Shown here: piece after piece, positions 43,824 through 52,322 of the stretch
Position numbering within the stretch: the stretch's first letter is position 1
Layout: each line of letters starts with the position of its first letter
Assembly (NCBI RefSeq): GCF_004297125.1
Contig: NZ_SCVD01000024.1
Location: 1-64,000, forward strand
Source: Phenylobacterium sp.
GTDB lineage: Bacteria > Pseudomonadota > Alphaproteobacteria > Caulobacterales > Caulobacteraceae
Reading direction: 5' to 3'
DNA length: 64,000 nt
Translations under genes and position numbers: made by a program
The notes under the pieces: model-generated
Database searches by the model: none
What the model saw: only the letters and a program-made list of their open reading frames with translations
Told to the model about the DNA's origin: nothing

Positions 43824-44927
43824 CTAGGGCTTCCAGAACGCCGACGGGGGCGGGTCGAGGGTCGTATCGGGCGCCGGGACGAGGTCGTCGCCAACGGGTT
43901 GATCGGTTTCGTTCGAAAGGAGCGGGTAGGGCGGGCGGCCGGCGCGATGGGCCCGGATCATCTCCTCGACCGCCATGACGACGACCTCCGGCCGGTCGAA
44001 CATCACCATGTGTGAGGACACGACGGTCTGCTGAGAGCCGAACTCGGAGGTGCGGGCGATCGCCTCATGCCGCAGCTCGACGACCGATCGGGGCTTGTCG
44101 AAGCCGTAGCTCGGGGCGGCGGCGGCGGTTTGCGACGCGGTGATGACATATATCGGGACGCTCCGCAGAACTCCGCCGATCCGCATCACCTGGTCCGAGG
44201 TGCGCCCGAAGATGTTGTCGAGTTCCGAGAGCTGGTTGCGCCAGGCGTCCGGCGCTTGAGCCATCTTGATCGCCTGGAGACCCTCCTTGACCGAAACGCA
44301 GCCCTCCCACTGCGGATCGGTCAATGGCGGCTGGGGCTGGGCTTCCGACGCCGCCAGGCAACGCTGCACGCGACGGCGGATGCCGTCGAGGCCGTCGCCG
44401 ACCGGCTGCGGCGCGCGTCGCTCGAGGGTCGGGTCGAGCAGGACAAGGCCCGCGACCTGTCCCTGGCGGCGGGCGGCGAACAGGCGCGCATAGAGTCCTC
44501 CCGCCGAATGCCCCACCACCACATAGGGGCCTCCGATCCTCGCCGCCGTCAGCGCCTGGTCGAGATCTCGCACGATGGCCGCGCCGTCGCGGGGCAGCGG
44601 TCCAGGATCGCTGAAGCCGGCTCCAGCGCGGTCGTAGGCGCAGACGCGGGTGGTGCGGGCCAGGGCCGGCTTGACCTTGTACCAGGCGCCCGCCGTGGCT
44701 CCGAAGCCCGCTTCCAGTATGACCGTCGGGGAGCCTCTTCCTGTGCAGACGAGGTTGAGACGCCGCCCGTCCGGAAGGGCCACCAGCTGACCCGGCCGGG
44801 CGTCAGCCGCGGCGGCGGCCAGCTTGCCCGGGAGGCTGCAACCCGCCAGGGCGACGGACATCAGCGCCAGGATCGGTGCAGCCGTCCGCCGCCTAGGCGT
44901 CCGCGACTCGCCCCCTCGGATGCTCAC
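43824..44927 (-). CDS. Alpha/beta hydrolase lipoprotein
   Basis: 367 aa. A signal peptide with lipobox LAGC (Cys at about 30) predicts a lipoprotein. The alpha/beta-hydrolase core shows VILEAGFGATAGAW, CAYDRAGAGFSDP, the nucleophile elbow VVVGHSAGGLYARLF (Ser in GHSAGG), LVLLDPTLE, and a late SSHMVMFDRPEVV supplying His. The substrate could be an ester, such as an acyl group on a polysaccharide, but nothing in the sequence fixes it. It stands alone between the recombinase-like gene and the XrtV-accessory-like gene. Confidence 0.83.
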   Translation of the reverse strand: MSIRGGESRTPRRRTAAPILALMSVALAGCSLPGKLAAAAADARPGQLVALPDGRRLNLVCTGRGSPTVILEAGFGATAGAWYKVKPALARTTRVCAYDRAGAGFSDPGPLPRDGAAIVRDLDQALTAARIGGPYVVVGHSAGGLYARLFAARRQGQVAGLVLLDPTLERRAPQPVGDGLDGIRRRVQRCLAASEAQPQPPLTDPQWEGCVSVKEGLQAIKMAQAPDAWRNQLSELDNIFGRTSDQVMRIGGVLRSVPIYVITASQTAAAAPSYGFDKPRSVVELRHEAIARTSEFGSQQTVVSSHMVMFDRPEVVVMAVEEMIRAHRAGRPPYPLLSNETDQPVGDDLVPAPDTTLDPPPSAFWKP

Positions 44928-45085
44928 ACTCGCCTCGCGTCGCCTGCGACGCGGACCACTACATCACGGATCGCCGGGGGCGGCATGGGTCTTGCTTGCG
45001 AAAGGATCGGTGGAAGGTGGGCAGCTCGCGATTGCACGTTGCGTCCTTCCTGATAGGTAAGCGTAGGCGAGAACGGAGTACGCGG

Positions 45086-45346
45086 GTGGAGACGGTCTAC
45101 GATTGGATCACCGTGGCGATCTTCGGAGGGCTGGTTGTGCTGTTTCTGCACAGATCGGTCCAGCCGGGCGAGCCGCAGGACACGATCCTTCACTATCTGC
45201 CGCCTGCGGTGGGCTGCGCGGTGGCGAACTGGTTCGGCAATGAAGGTCAGGGGCTGGTCTCGTTCCTGATCGTCCTGGCCGTGCTGGTGTACGTCGCCTT
45301 GGTGCTGAAGCCGTTCGGCCTGAACATCAAGTTCCCCAAGCGCTGA
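45086..45346 (+). CDS. Small membrane protein resembling the XrtV sorting-system accessory family
   Basis: 86 aa from GTG 45086 with GGAG about 9 nt upstream. Two hydrophobic segments (about residues 3-18 and 58-77) flank a loop with HYLPPAVGCAVANWFGNEG. From memory, proteins starting METVYDW-TVAIF..GLVVLFL and containing this loop are annotated as XrtV sorting-system accessory proteins; this recall cannot be checked here. If right, it belongs functionally with the exosortase 19 kb away. Confidence 0.65.
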   Translation: METVYDWITVAIFGGLVVLFLHRSVQPGEPQDTILHYLPPAVGCAVANWFGNEGQGLVSFLIVLAVLVYVALVLKPFGLNIKFPKR

Positions 45347-45429
45347 GGCTTGCGCCGACATCCGCTGGAGCTGAGGTCATTGCGCACGCCAAGGTGCCTG
45401 GGGCCTGTCGCCTGGGTGGAATGCGCCGG

Positions 45430-45573
45430 CTAGTCGCCGATCACCTGTGATCCAAGGGCGAGCAGGCCGCCAAACGCGCCGGCCGCGAGGCCGATGAGCG
45501 CCAGGAATATCCACATGCCTGCGCGGGTTTCCCAGAATGAGTTCTCGTTTCGGTACGGCATGCGCCCGTACAT
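45430..45573 (-). CDS. Small membrane protein (47 aa)
   Basis: A short frame whose last 28 residues form one glycine-rich transmembrane helix (MWIFLALIGLAAGAFGGLLAL) after a polar N-terminus. The helix looks designed, not random, but the Shine-Dalgarno match is weak. Unknown family. Confidence 0.35.
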   Translation of the reverse strand: MYGRMPYRNENSFWETRAGMWIFLALIGLAAGAFGGLLALGSQVIGD

Positions 45574-45947
45574 AGCTTGCGCCTGCGGCGGACGGCAATG
45601 ATCTGATGCGGATTGCGTCGGCGGACGCTGGGCCATCTCGCGCCGTGCGGCCAGACGACCACAATTTTGCCCGCTGCGCGTCCGATAGGCGCACCGGCCG
45701 CGTATTTGCAAGCGAGGAGTGCGGCTGGGGCTCGCGTCACGCGAAGGCGGTCGCGCCGGTTGATCATCTACGCGGCTGGCGTGCATCTTGCTTATGTCGG
45801 TTGGGGAACATTCGCCTTGCCCGAGGGGTTGACGAAATGGGTGTTCGTTCGGCGCACGTCGATCCGGCCGGTCAGGAGCTAGCCGGCCGCAACGGCGTAG
45901 TTCTGCGAATGCAGGGCGCAAGTACGCGGTCGAGCTAGGGGATAGCG
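45574..45947. other. Intergenic region without a convincing gene
   Basis: 374 nt upstream of the second GT4 copy. Frames here are short, basic and lack coding character. GGGGA before the ATG at 45948 is the only clear signal. No promoter or repeat was recognised. Confidence 0.3.
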
Positions 45948-47300
45948 ATGACAGCTTGGTTGCCGGGGAGTGATTTCGGCGTGGCGGAAGTAGCGTTGGA
46001 CGAGCCCGTTGTTCCAGCCGGGAGCCGGCTCAGTCTCGCGTTCGTTTGCGCCGGCGACCCTACCAACGTGCTGACCTGGTCGGGAACACCGCTGCATATG
46101 CTGACCGCCCTCCGGGAGGAGTTCGACGTGAAGCTCGTGATCCGGCGACCGTGGGCGCCGTGGTTCGACATCACGCGCCGCGTCGTCCGTCGCGTGACCC
46201 GGGGCGCAATCGACATCTATTGGTGGCCCGCTGTAGCGGCGTGGGGCGCCAGGCGCACGATCGCGGAAGTCTCGGCCAGCGACTGCGACATCACGTTCGC
46301 GGTCGCAATCACCCCCATCTGCGCCGAATTGACCAAGCGGGGGCCGACCATCTTTGTGTCCGACGCGACGCTGGCCTCGATGGCGAACTACTATCCGCGT
46401 CACAAGGCCCTGGCGCCGTGGCTGAAGAAGGCCGCGGCCGCGCTCGAGAGCTTCTGTATCCAAAACGCCCGGGCGGCCCTGTTTCCCTCGGAATGGGCTA
46501 GCCGTTCGGCCGTGCGAGACCATGGGGGTTCGCAGGACCGCGTGGTCGAGATCGCGTGGGGCGCGAACCTCGTGGCCGATGAGGCCATCCGGCCGGAGAG
46601 TCGCTCCGAGAAGGAATGGCGGCTGCTCTTCGTGGGCGCGGACTGGTCCCGCAAGGGCGGTGACATCGTCCTGGAGACCGTCTCTGAGATGCGGCGGCGC
46701 GGCTACTCGGTGCATGTCGACGTCGTGGGCAGCTGTCCTCCGAGCGCGGCGGAAGTCGAGGGCGTGACCTATCACGGCTTCCTGGACAAGAACGTGCCGG
46801 CCGACGACGAGCGCATGAAGGGGCTGTTCGCCACCGCGCACGTCTTCTTCCTTCCAACCCAGTTCGAGGCCTTGGGCATCGTTTTCGCCGAGGCTGCGTC
46901 CTATGCCCTGCCGACGGTGAGCTACCGGACGGGCGGGGTTCCTTCGATCGTCCATGCGGGCCAGACCGGCGTGCTGTTGGAAGAAGGGGCTTCTGCTGCG
47001 GCGTTCGCCGACGAACTCATCGCCCTGCTCAGCGATCGCCGCCGTTATGTGCGGATGTCATATGCGGCGCTGGCGGCTAGCCGCGAAGAGCTGAACTGGG
47101 CGGCCTGGGCGGTCGGGGTCCGCGAGATGGTCGAGGAAAAACTGGGCGTGCAAAGACCTGCCGCCCTGGTCGCCGCCGCGCGTCGCCGGGCCGTCGCCGC
47201 CTGCGGGACTACCTTTCACTGGCGTCGATCGGCCGACGATGACGAGCCCATGTCCTCGCAGAGGCGCACGGGGACCGGCGAGATCGCCGGCGCGCGGTGA
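45948..47300 (+). CDS. GT4 family glycosyltransferase (copy B)
   Basis: 450 aa from ATG 45948 with GGGGA upstream. From about residue 28 to 400 it matches the gene at 13807-15000 almost without gaps: SLAFVCAGDPTNVLTWSGTPLHML, GAIDIYWWP, LLFVGADWSRKGGDIVLE, PTQFEALGIVFAEAASYALPTVSYRTGG. It differs by a ~20-residue N-terminal extension and a ~50-residue basic C-terminal tail. A recent duplication whose copies may use different acceptors or be expressed differently. Confidence 0.87.
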   Translation: MTAWLPGSDFGVAEVALDEPVVPAGSRLSLAFVCAGDPTNVLTWSGTPLHMLTALREEFDVKLVIRRPWAPWFDITRRVVRRVTRGAIDIYWWPAVAAWGARRTIAEVSASDCDITFAVAITPICAELTKRGPTIFVSDATLASMANYYPRHKALAPWLKKAAAALESFCIQNARAALFPSEWASRSAVRDHGGSQDRVVEIAWGANLVADEAIRPESRSEKEWRLLFVGADWSRKGGDIVLETVSEMRRRGYSVHVDVVGSCPPSAAEVEGVTYHGFLDKNVPADDERMKGLFATAHVFFLPTQFEALGIVFAEAASYALPTVSYRTGGVPSIVHAGQTGVLLEEGASAAAFADELIALLSDRRRYVRMSYAALAASREELNWAAWAVGVREMVEEKLGVQRPAALVAAARRRAVAACGTTFHWRRSADDDEPMSSQRRTGTGEIAGAR

Positions 47301-47341
47301 GCTGAACTGAACCGCTTGGGGCGAGGGGGCTTGCGCGGGTG

Positions 47342-48817
47342 CTAACGCACGCCTCCGCTGTCGCCGAGCAGGCAGGGGGCGGTGCGCAGGATGATGGCGA
47401 TGTCGAGCCAAAGCGAGCGGCGCTCGACATATTCGAGATCCAGCGCCACGCGGCGACGAACGTCCTCGGCGGTGTCCACCGGGCCGCGCGAGCCGTTCAC
47501 CGCGGCCCAGCCGGTCAGGCCCGGCTTGATGCGATGGCGGTGGGCGTAGGTCTCCACCAGCTTGGAGGCCTCGGCCCCGCCGCTCAGCATGCCGATGGCG
47601 TGCGGCCTAGGGCCCACGATCGACATCTCGCCGGTGATGATGTTGAAAATCTGCGGCAGCTCGTCGAGGCTGGTCTTGCGGATGAACCGGCCCACCCTCG
47701 TGACGCGGTCGTCGTCGGCGGTGACCTGGCGCGCGGCGGCGAAGTCCGAGGTCTCGACCCGCATCGAGCGGAACTTCCAGACCACGATCTCCTCGTTCAT
47801 GTAGCCGTGGCGGCGCTGGCGGAAGAAGATCGGACCGGGACTGTCCAGGCGGATGGCGATGGCCACGGCGGTCATCAGGGGCGCCAGCGCGATCAACCCC
47901 AGCACCGACAGGACGAGGTCCATGGCGCGCTTCGCCTGCAGATAGCCTGACTTCTCCGTCGCGCCCGAGATGTGCATGAGGTCGAAGTCGGCGATGCGGC
48001 CGATGGCCTGGCTCTCGGTCTCGTCGTCGGTGTCGTCGAGCAGCAGGGAGATCGGGTTGGGGATGGGCGCCAGGCGTTCCAGGAGTTGCGCGATCCTGGC
48101 GCTCGCCTTGGGCGGCACCGTGACCACGATCCGGTCGACGTAGGGCAGGATGCGGTGGTCGATCATGTCGGCGGTCTTGCCCAGCACGGGCACGCCGCAG
48201 ACCTCGGGGCCGACCCGCTCACGGCGGTCGTCGAAGATGCCCAGGATGTTGACGTCGCGGGTCTTCATCGCGCGCTTGATCAGGCGCTGGGCCGCCGGCG
48301 TGCCGCCGACGATGATCAGGTTGGGGGTCAACTGCCCGCGCTTGCGCAGGGTCTTCAGCACGAAGCCCCAGGCGAGGTGGGTCGCGCACAGCGCCGCGGC
48401 CGCCGTGGCCACCCACAGGGCGCAGCCGATCACCGGAAAGGTGGGGTCCAGGACGCCGCAGACCGTGCCGGCCCCGCCGCCCGCCGCCGCCGCCGCGATC
48501 AGCAGCCGGCCGAAGCGTCGGCGCGAGCGCTCTCGTGAGCTCATGGCGTAGGCGCCGGTGGAAACCAGCAGCAATACGGCCAGCAGCGGAGCGCCCAGCC
48601 ACATCACCTTCGGGAAGTCCATCAGCCGGCTGGCCAGGAACGAAACGATCAGCAGGGCGGCCGCGTCGCCCGCCTGGAAGAGACGGGCCAGGCCGGCGCC
48701 CGAAACGCGGGTGCGCACGCTCTGCAGCCGCTCTGGGCGGAGCGGACCGCGGCGATGCTGCGCCGGCGTGGCTTTGCCGTCCGTGATCGCGCGGAAGGCT
48801 CCGGTGTCGTCGGCCAT
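47342..48817 (-). CDS. Undecaprenyl-phosphate sugar-1-phosphate transferase, full-length (WcaJ/PssY type)
   Basis: 491 aa from ATG 48817 (GGGGA at SD distance). Four N-terminal membrane segments, a Rossmann-like central domain (NLIIVGGTPAAQRLIKRAM...IFDDRRERVG), and the C-terminal catalytic domain with KRAMDLVLSVLGLIALAPL, FRQRRHGYMNEEIVVWKFRSM, DELPQIFNIITGEMSIVGPRP and KPGLTGWAAVNG. It starts repeat-unit synthesis by moving a hexose-1-phosphate to undecaprenyl phosphate. In Caulobacter, PssY, PssZ and HfsE are redundant for this step in holdfast synthesis. Confidence 0.92.
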   Translation of the reverse strand: MADDTGAFRAITDGKATPAQHRRGPLRPERLQSVRTRVSGAGLARLFQAGDAAALLIVSFLASRLMDFPKVMWLGAPLLAVLLLVSTGAYAMSSRERSRRRFGRLLIAAAAAGGGAGTVCGVLDPTFPVIGCALWVATAAAALCATHLAWGFVLKTLRKRGQLTPNLIIVGGTPAAQRLIKRAMKTRDVNILGIFDDRRERVGPEVCGVPVLGKTADMIDHRILPYVDRIVVTVPPKASARIAQLLERLAPIPNPISLLLDDTDDETESQAIGRIADFDLMHISGATEKSGYLQAKRAMDLVLSVLGLIALAPLMTAVAIAIRLDSPGPIFFRQRRHGYMNEEIVVWKFRSMRVETSDFAAARQVTADDDRVTRVGRFIRKTSLDELPQIFNIITGEMSIVGPRPHAIGMLSGGAEASKLVETYAHRHRIKPGLTGWAAVNGSRGPVDTAEDVRRRVALDLEYVERRSLWLDIAIILRTAPCLLGDSGGVR

Positions 48818-48892
48818 ACTGGTCCCCAAACCCTGTCGGCGGGGACCCTAGCGGATGGCCCTGAGCGATCGGTTAATCCGGGAGACCGGTGG

Positions 48893-49591
48893 TCAATAGG
48901 CGCGGGTGTCGCCGAAGACCAGCGGGAGGGTCCGCCAGATGATCTTCATGTCGAGGCCGAAGGTCCAGGTGTCGATGTATTCGTTGTCGGACTGGACGCG
49001 GTCGATGATGGCCTGCAGTTCCTTCACCTCGCCGCGGAAGCCGCACACGGCGGCGTAGCCGGTCAGGCCGGGGCGGGCGCGGAAGCGGCGCTCGTAGCCG
49101 GTGACCTGCTTCGCCCAAGCCTCGTCATGGGCGACGGCGTGCGGTCGTGGCCCGATGAGGGACATGTCGCCGCGCAGGACGTTCAGCAACTGAGGCAGCT
49201 CGTCCAGGCTGAGCTTCCGCAGGATCGCTCCCAGGGCGGTGACCCGGGCGTCGCCCTGGGTGGCTTGGCGGACCGTTTCGCCATCCTCGGCCACGGTCAT
49301 GGTGCGGAACTTGAAGACCGTGAAGACCTTGCCGTGCAGGCCGGTCCGGCGCTGGCGGAAGAGCGCCGGGCCGCGGCTCTCCAGGCGCACCAGCACGGCG
49401 ATCGTCAGCAGGAGCGGCAGGAAGACCATCAGGGCGCCGAACGCCATCACGATGTCGAAGGCGCGCTTGCGGCGGCTGTCGGCGCAGGTGGAGGCCACGA
49501 TCGGTCTGGCGGTCGGCGGCGGGCCGCCGGGCGTCGACGTCCACTTCGCTGTCTCGGCGTGGGGAGCCCGGAACTCGGCCATGCTATTCAT
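48893..49591 (-). CDS. Sugar-1-phosphate transferase, short form
   Basis: 232 aa from ATG 49591, which overlaps the stop of the 79-aa gene upstream; ATG 49582 is an alternative. It has only the catalytic domain: KRAFDIVMAFGALMVFLPLLL membrane helix, LFRQRRTGLHGKVFTVFKFRTM, DELPQLLNVLRGDMSLIGPRP, RPGLTGYAAVCGFRGEV. Short PHPTs of this type (HfsE/PssZ/ExoY-like) initiate polysaccharide repeat units. It is one of three in this cluster. Confidence 0.9.
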   Translation of the reverse strand: MNSMAEFRAPHAETAKWTSTPGGPPPTARPIVASTCADSRRKRAFDIVMAFGALMVFLPLLLTIAVLVRLESRGPALFRQRRTGLHGKVFTVFKFRTMTVAEDGETVRQATQGDARVTALGAILRKLSLDELPQLLNVLRGDMSLIGPRPHAVAHDEAWAKQVTGYERRFRARPGLTGYAAVCGFRGEVKELQAIIDRVQSDNEYIDTWTFGLDMKIIWRTLPLVFGDTRAY

Positions 49592-49823
49592 AGCAGGCCC
49601 TGCGGTCCGGCCGGCCGGTCGGATAGAGCCCGCGGAGGAAGGCGTCCATCGCCTCGGCGCTCCAGAGGCGGACGCGAAGCTTCGGCCCCTGGGTGTCGAT
49701 CTCGGTCGAGATATGGGCGTCGCCGTCGACGTCGCCGATATGCGCGCCGATGAAGCCGTAGAAGGCGGCGCGGATTTGGTCCGCGTCGTCTTCCGCTCGA
49801 AATCGCGTCTCAAATCCGGACAT
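49584..49823 (-). CDS. Small conserved-looking protein coupled to the PHPT gene
   Basis: 79 aa, soluble and acidic, with no membrane segment. Its TAG stop lies inside the start of the downstream sugar transferase (overlap 8 nt), so the two are translated together. The sequence (VDGDAHISTEIDTQGPKLRVRLWSAEAMDAFLRGLY) has good coding character but no recognised domain. It might regulate or stabilise the transferase. Confidence 0.6.
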   Translation of the reverse strand: MSGFETRFRAEDDADQIRAAFYGFIGAHIGDVDGDAHISTEIDTQGPKLRVRLWSAEAMDAFLRGLYPTGRPDRRACYE

Positions 49824-49973
49824 CTTCCCCGACCGCCCCGCAGATTACGCGCGGTCCGCAGCAAGAGCCGCGCCACGGGTCCCGTCCCGCAACTGCGTAA
49901 TCTTCACTATATTCGGAGACGGTGGCCGTCCGGTTGCAGCCAGGGTTTACAAATCGTCGCCAGCGCCGGGCGT

Positions 49974-50657
49974 TCAGTACGCCTGGGGATCGCGGAAGAT
50001 GATCAGGGCGGTCTTCGCCAGGATCGCGATGTCGAGGCCCAGGGACCAGCTGTCGATGTAGAGGTTGTCGGCGGCGATCCGGTCGCGCATGCACCGCAGG
50101 TCCTGGATTTCGCCCCGCAGGCCGTTCACCTGGGCCAGGCCCGTCAGGCCCGGCTTAGCGCGGAAGCGGTCGACATAGGCGGGGATCAGTTCGCCATAGT
50201 AGTCGTCGTGGCCCAGCGCGTGCGGCCGCGGCCCGACCAGCGACATGTCGCCCTTCAGCACATTGAGGAACTGGGGCAGCTCATCGAGGCTGAGCTTGCG
50301 CAGGACGGCGCCGATGGCGGTGACGCGCTTGTCGTCGCGGGTCGCGTGGCGGACGTTCCCCGTGTCCTCGGTCACCGTCATCGTGCGGAACTTGTAGATC
50401 GTGAAGATGCGGCCGCAGTGGCCAGTGCGCCGCTGCCTGAAGATCACCGGGCCGTCGGATTCCATCCGCACGGCCAGTGCGATGCAGAGCAGCAGCGGCA
50501 GGAAGAGCAAGAGGGCGAAGAAGGCGCCCGCGATGTCGACGGCGCGCTTGCCGAAGCTGTCGGCGACACCGGTCGCCTCGGGCGCCGATAGCGTACGGAC
50601 CACAGGCTCTTCAGCCGGCGGGGCGACACCCAACGTCCTGGCGACGACATCCGTCAT
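49974..50657 (-). CDS. Sugar-1-phosphate transferase, short form
   Basis: 227 aa. Layout is the same as the 48893 gene: KRAVDIAGAFFALLLFLPLLL helix, IFRQRRTGHCGRIFTIYKFRTM, DELPQFLNVLKGDMSLVGPRP, KPGLTGLAQVNGLRGEI. The N-terminus (~40 residues) is variable. The two short transferases are clearly paralogous to each other. It is separated from the downstream 79-aa gene by 150 nt. Confidence 0.9.
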   Translation of the reverse strand: MTDVVARTLGVAPPAEEPVVRTLSAPEATGVADSFGKRAVDIAGAFFALLLFLPLLLCIALAVRMESDGPVIFRQRRTGHCGRIFTIYKFRTMTVTEDTGNVRHATRDDKRVTAIGAVLRKLSLDELPQFLNVLKGDMSLVGPRPHALGHDDYYGELIPAYVDRFRAKPGLTGLAQVNGLRGEIQDLRCMRDRIAADNLYIDSWSLGLDIAILAKTALIIFRDPQAY

Positions 50658-50810
50658 CTAGAGCAACACCCCAGTCCCGCACACTCCAACCGGACGTCCC
50701 TCCCGACGTCATGGTTGCTTCCTGTTAGCCTTCTTCCCAAACGAACTCTTCACGCTCGTCGGCATTTAATGTGACACAGCCCGGGAATTGGGCGGTGTCG
50801 GAGTAGAATT

Positions 50811-50966
50811 ATGCCGTCCGACGTGTCCGTCGAACTGGTCACCCACGTTGCCGAAGCGCCCGCGGCCCGCCGCCTTCCGGTCGGTATGGGCCTCGCCATC
50901 GGCGCTTGCGCGTCGCTGGCGCTGTGGACCTGCATCGGCCTGGGCCTGCGCGCGCTTCTCGCCTAG
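50811..50966 (+). CDS. Small membrane protein (51 aa)
   Basis: Starts at an ATG with GGAG 8 nt upstream and ends in TAG. A polar N-terminal half is followed by one transmembrane helix (VGMGLAIGACASLALWTCIGLGLRALLA). No family was recognised. The good ribosome site is the main support. Confidence 0.45.
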   Translation: MPSDVSVELVTHVAEAPAARRLPVGMGLAIGACASLALWTCIGLGLRALLA

Positions 50967-51120
50967 GGACGGTCCCTCCCGACCGCCTGCGCGAAAAAAC
51001 ATACTCAGACCCTATACTTAAAGGGTTTTAACCGTCCGAGGCCCTGAGGGCAATCGAGGCGAAGCATCCCCGGCGCCGGCCGCACGCCACAAGCTTACCC
51101 ACGATGAGCGTCAAAGGCGC

Positions 51121-52311
51121 TTGCGATCGTCCTCGAAGGCGATAGGTGAGGCCTCGCGGCCCGGGCGGTCGCGATGGAGACCTGAACTGCCCTCCCGCCG
51201 TGACCCCCGCCTTGGCGGCCCCGAATTCGCCGACCTGTCCGCGGCGGCGGCCTGGTACGACGGCTGGCTGCGCGAAGCAGCGCTGCCGCTCTGGGCCGAG
51301 GCCGGTGTCGATCCGGAGGACGGAGGGTTCCGGGAAGCCCTGACCTGGACGGGCGCGCCCCATGATCCGCGCCGCCGGTCCCGCGTGCAGGCCCGGCAGG
51401 CCTTCGTCTATGCCACGGCGGCGGCGGAGGGGATCCCCGGGCCGTGGCTGGCGGCGGCGCAGCGGGGATTCGACCGGTTCCTGGACCAGATGCGGCGCGA
51501 GGACGGCCTGTTCGTCGCGATCCTGGGGCGGGACGGGGCACGGGACGATCGGACGGCCTACCTCTACGAGCACGCCTTCATCCTGCTGGCGATGGCGGCC
51601 TTGGGGCGCGTCGACCTGGCGCGTGAGGTGCGCGGCCGCCTGGAGGCGTTCCGGCACGACGCGGGCGGCTTCCGCGAGGCGGGCGAATGGCCGTTCCAGG
51701 CCAACGCCTCGATGCACCTGTTCGAGGCGGCCCTGGCGTGGGAGGCGGTCGACGATGACGCCGGCTGGGCGGCGATGGCCGACGAACTGGGGCGGCTCGC
51801 CCTGACCCGGCTCATCGATCCGGCCACCGGCGCGCTCTCGGAGTTCTTCGACCGCGATTGGCGCCGGTTGCCGGGCGAGCAAGGGCTGATCGAGCCCGGG
51901 CACCAGTTCGAGTGGGCGTGGCTGCTCGACCGATGGGGCGCGGCGCGTGGCCGGGCCGACGCGCGGGCGGCGGCCGTGCGGCTGTTCACGGTCGGACGGC
52001 GCGGGTTCGATCCGCGGCGGAACGTGGTGGTCGACGCATTGACCCAGGATCTGGCGGTCCGCGACGGGGCCGCGCGCCTCTGGCCGCAGACCGAGCACCT
52101 GAAGGCCGCCCTGACCCTGGGCGACGAGGCCGCGGCGCTGCAGGCCGCGAACGGCCTGGCGGCCTATCTGGACACGCCGGCCCGCGGGGTGTGGCGCGAG
52201 CGGATGCGCGCCGACGGCAGCTTCGTCGAGGAGCCGTCGCCGGCCACCTCGTTCTACCACCTGTTCCTGGCGATCCGCGAACTGGCGCGGTACGCCGGCG
52301 AACCGTGCTAG
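51121..52311 (+). CDS. AGE-family sugar epimerase/isomerase
   Basis: 396 aa if TTG 51121 is the start (AAAGG upstream); the first ~35 residues are doubtful and the conserved part begins at FADLSAAAAWYDGWL. An (alpha/alpha)6 barrel pattern with RSRVQARQAFVYATAA, YLYEHAFILLAMAAL, QANASMHLFEAALAW, EPGHQFEWAWLLDRW and WPQTEHLKAAL matches N-acylglucosamine 2-epimerase/mannose-6-phosphate isomerase family enzymes, where those His and Glu residues line the active site. It probably supplies a hexose isomer for nucleotide-sugar synthesis. The next gene begins 12 nt later. Confidence 0.85.
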   Translation: MRSSSKAIGEASRPGRSRWRPELPSRRDPRLGGPEFADLSAAAAWYDGWLREAALPLWAEAGVDPEDGGFREALTWTGAPHDPRRRSRVQARQAFVYATAAAEGIPGPWLAAAQRGFDRFLDQMRREDGLFVAILGRDGARDDRTAYLYEHAFILLAMAALGRVDLAREVRGRLEAFRHDAGGFREAGEWPFQANASMHLFEAALAWEAVDDDAGWAAMADELGRLALTRLIDPATGALSEFFDRDWRRLPGEQGLIEPGHQFEWAWLLDRWGAARGRADARAAAVRLFTVGRRGFDPRRNVVVDALTQDLAVRDGAARLWPQTEHLKAALTLGDEAAALQAANGLAAYLDTPARGVWRERMRADGSFVEEPSPATSFYHLFLAIRELARYAGEPC

Positions 52312-52322
52312 TCACCCGCGCC

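Noticed and set aside
43639..43827. A 62-codon plus-strand frame between the recombinase-like and hydrolase genes
   Set aside because: No ribosome site, arginine-rich composition, no recognisable feature.
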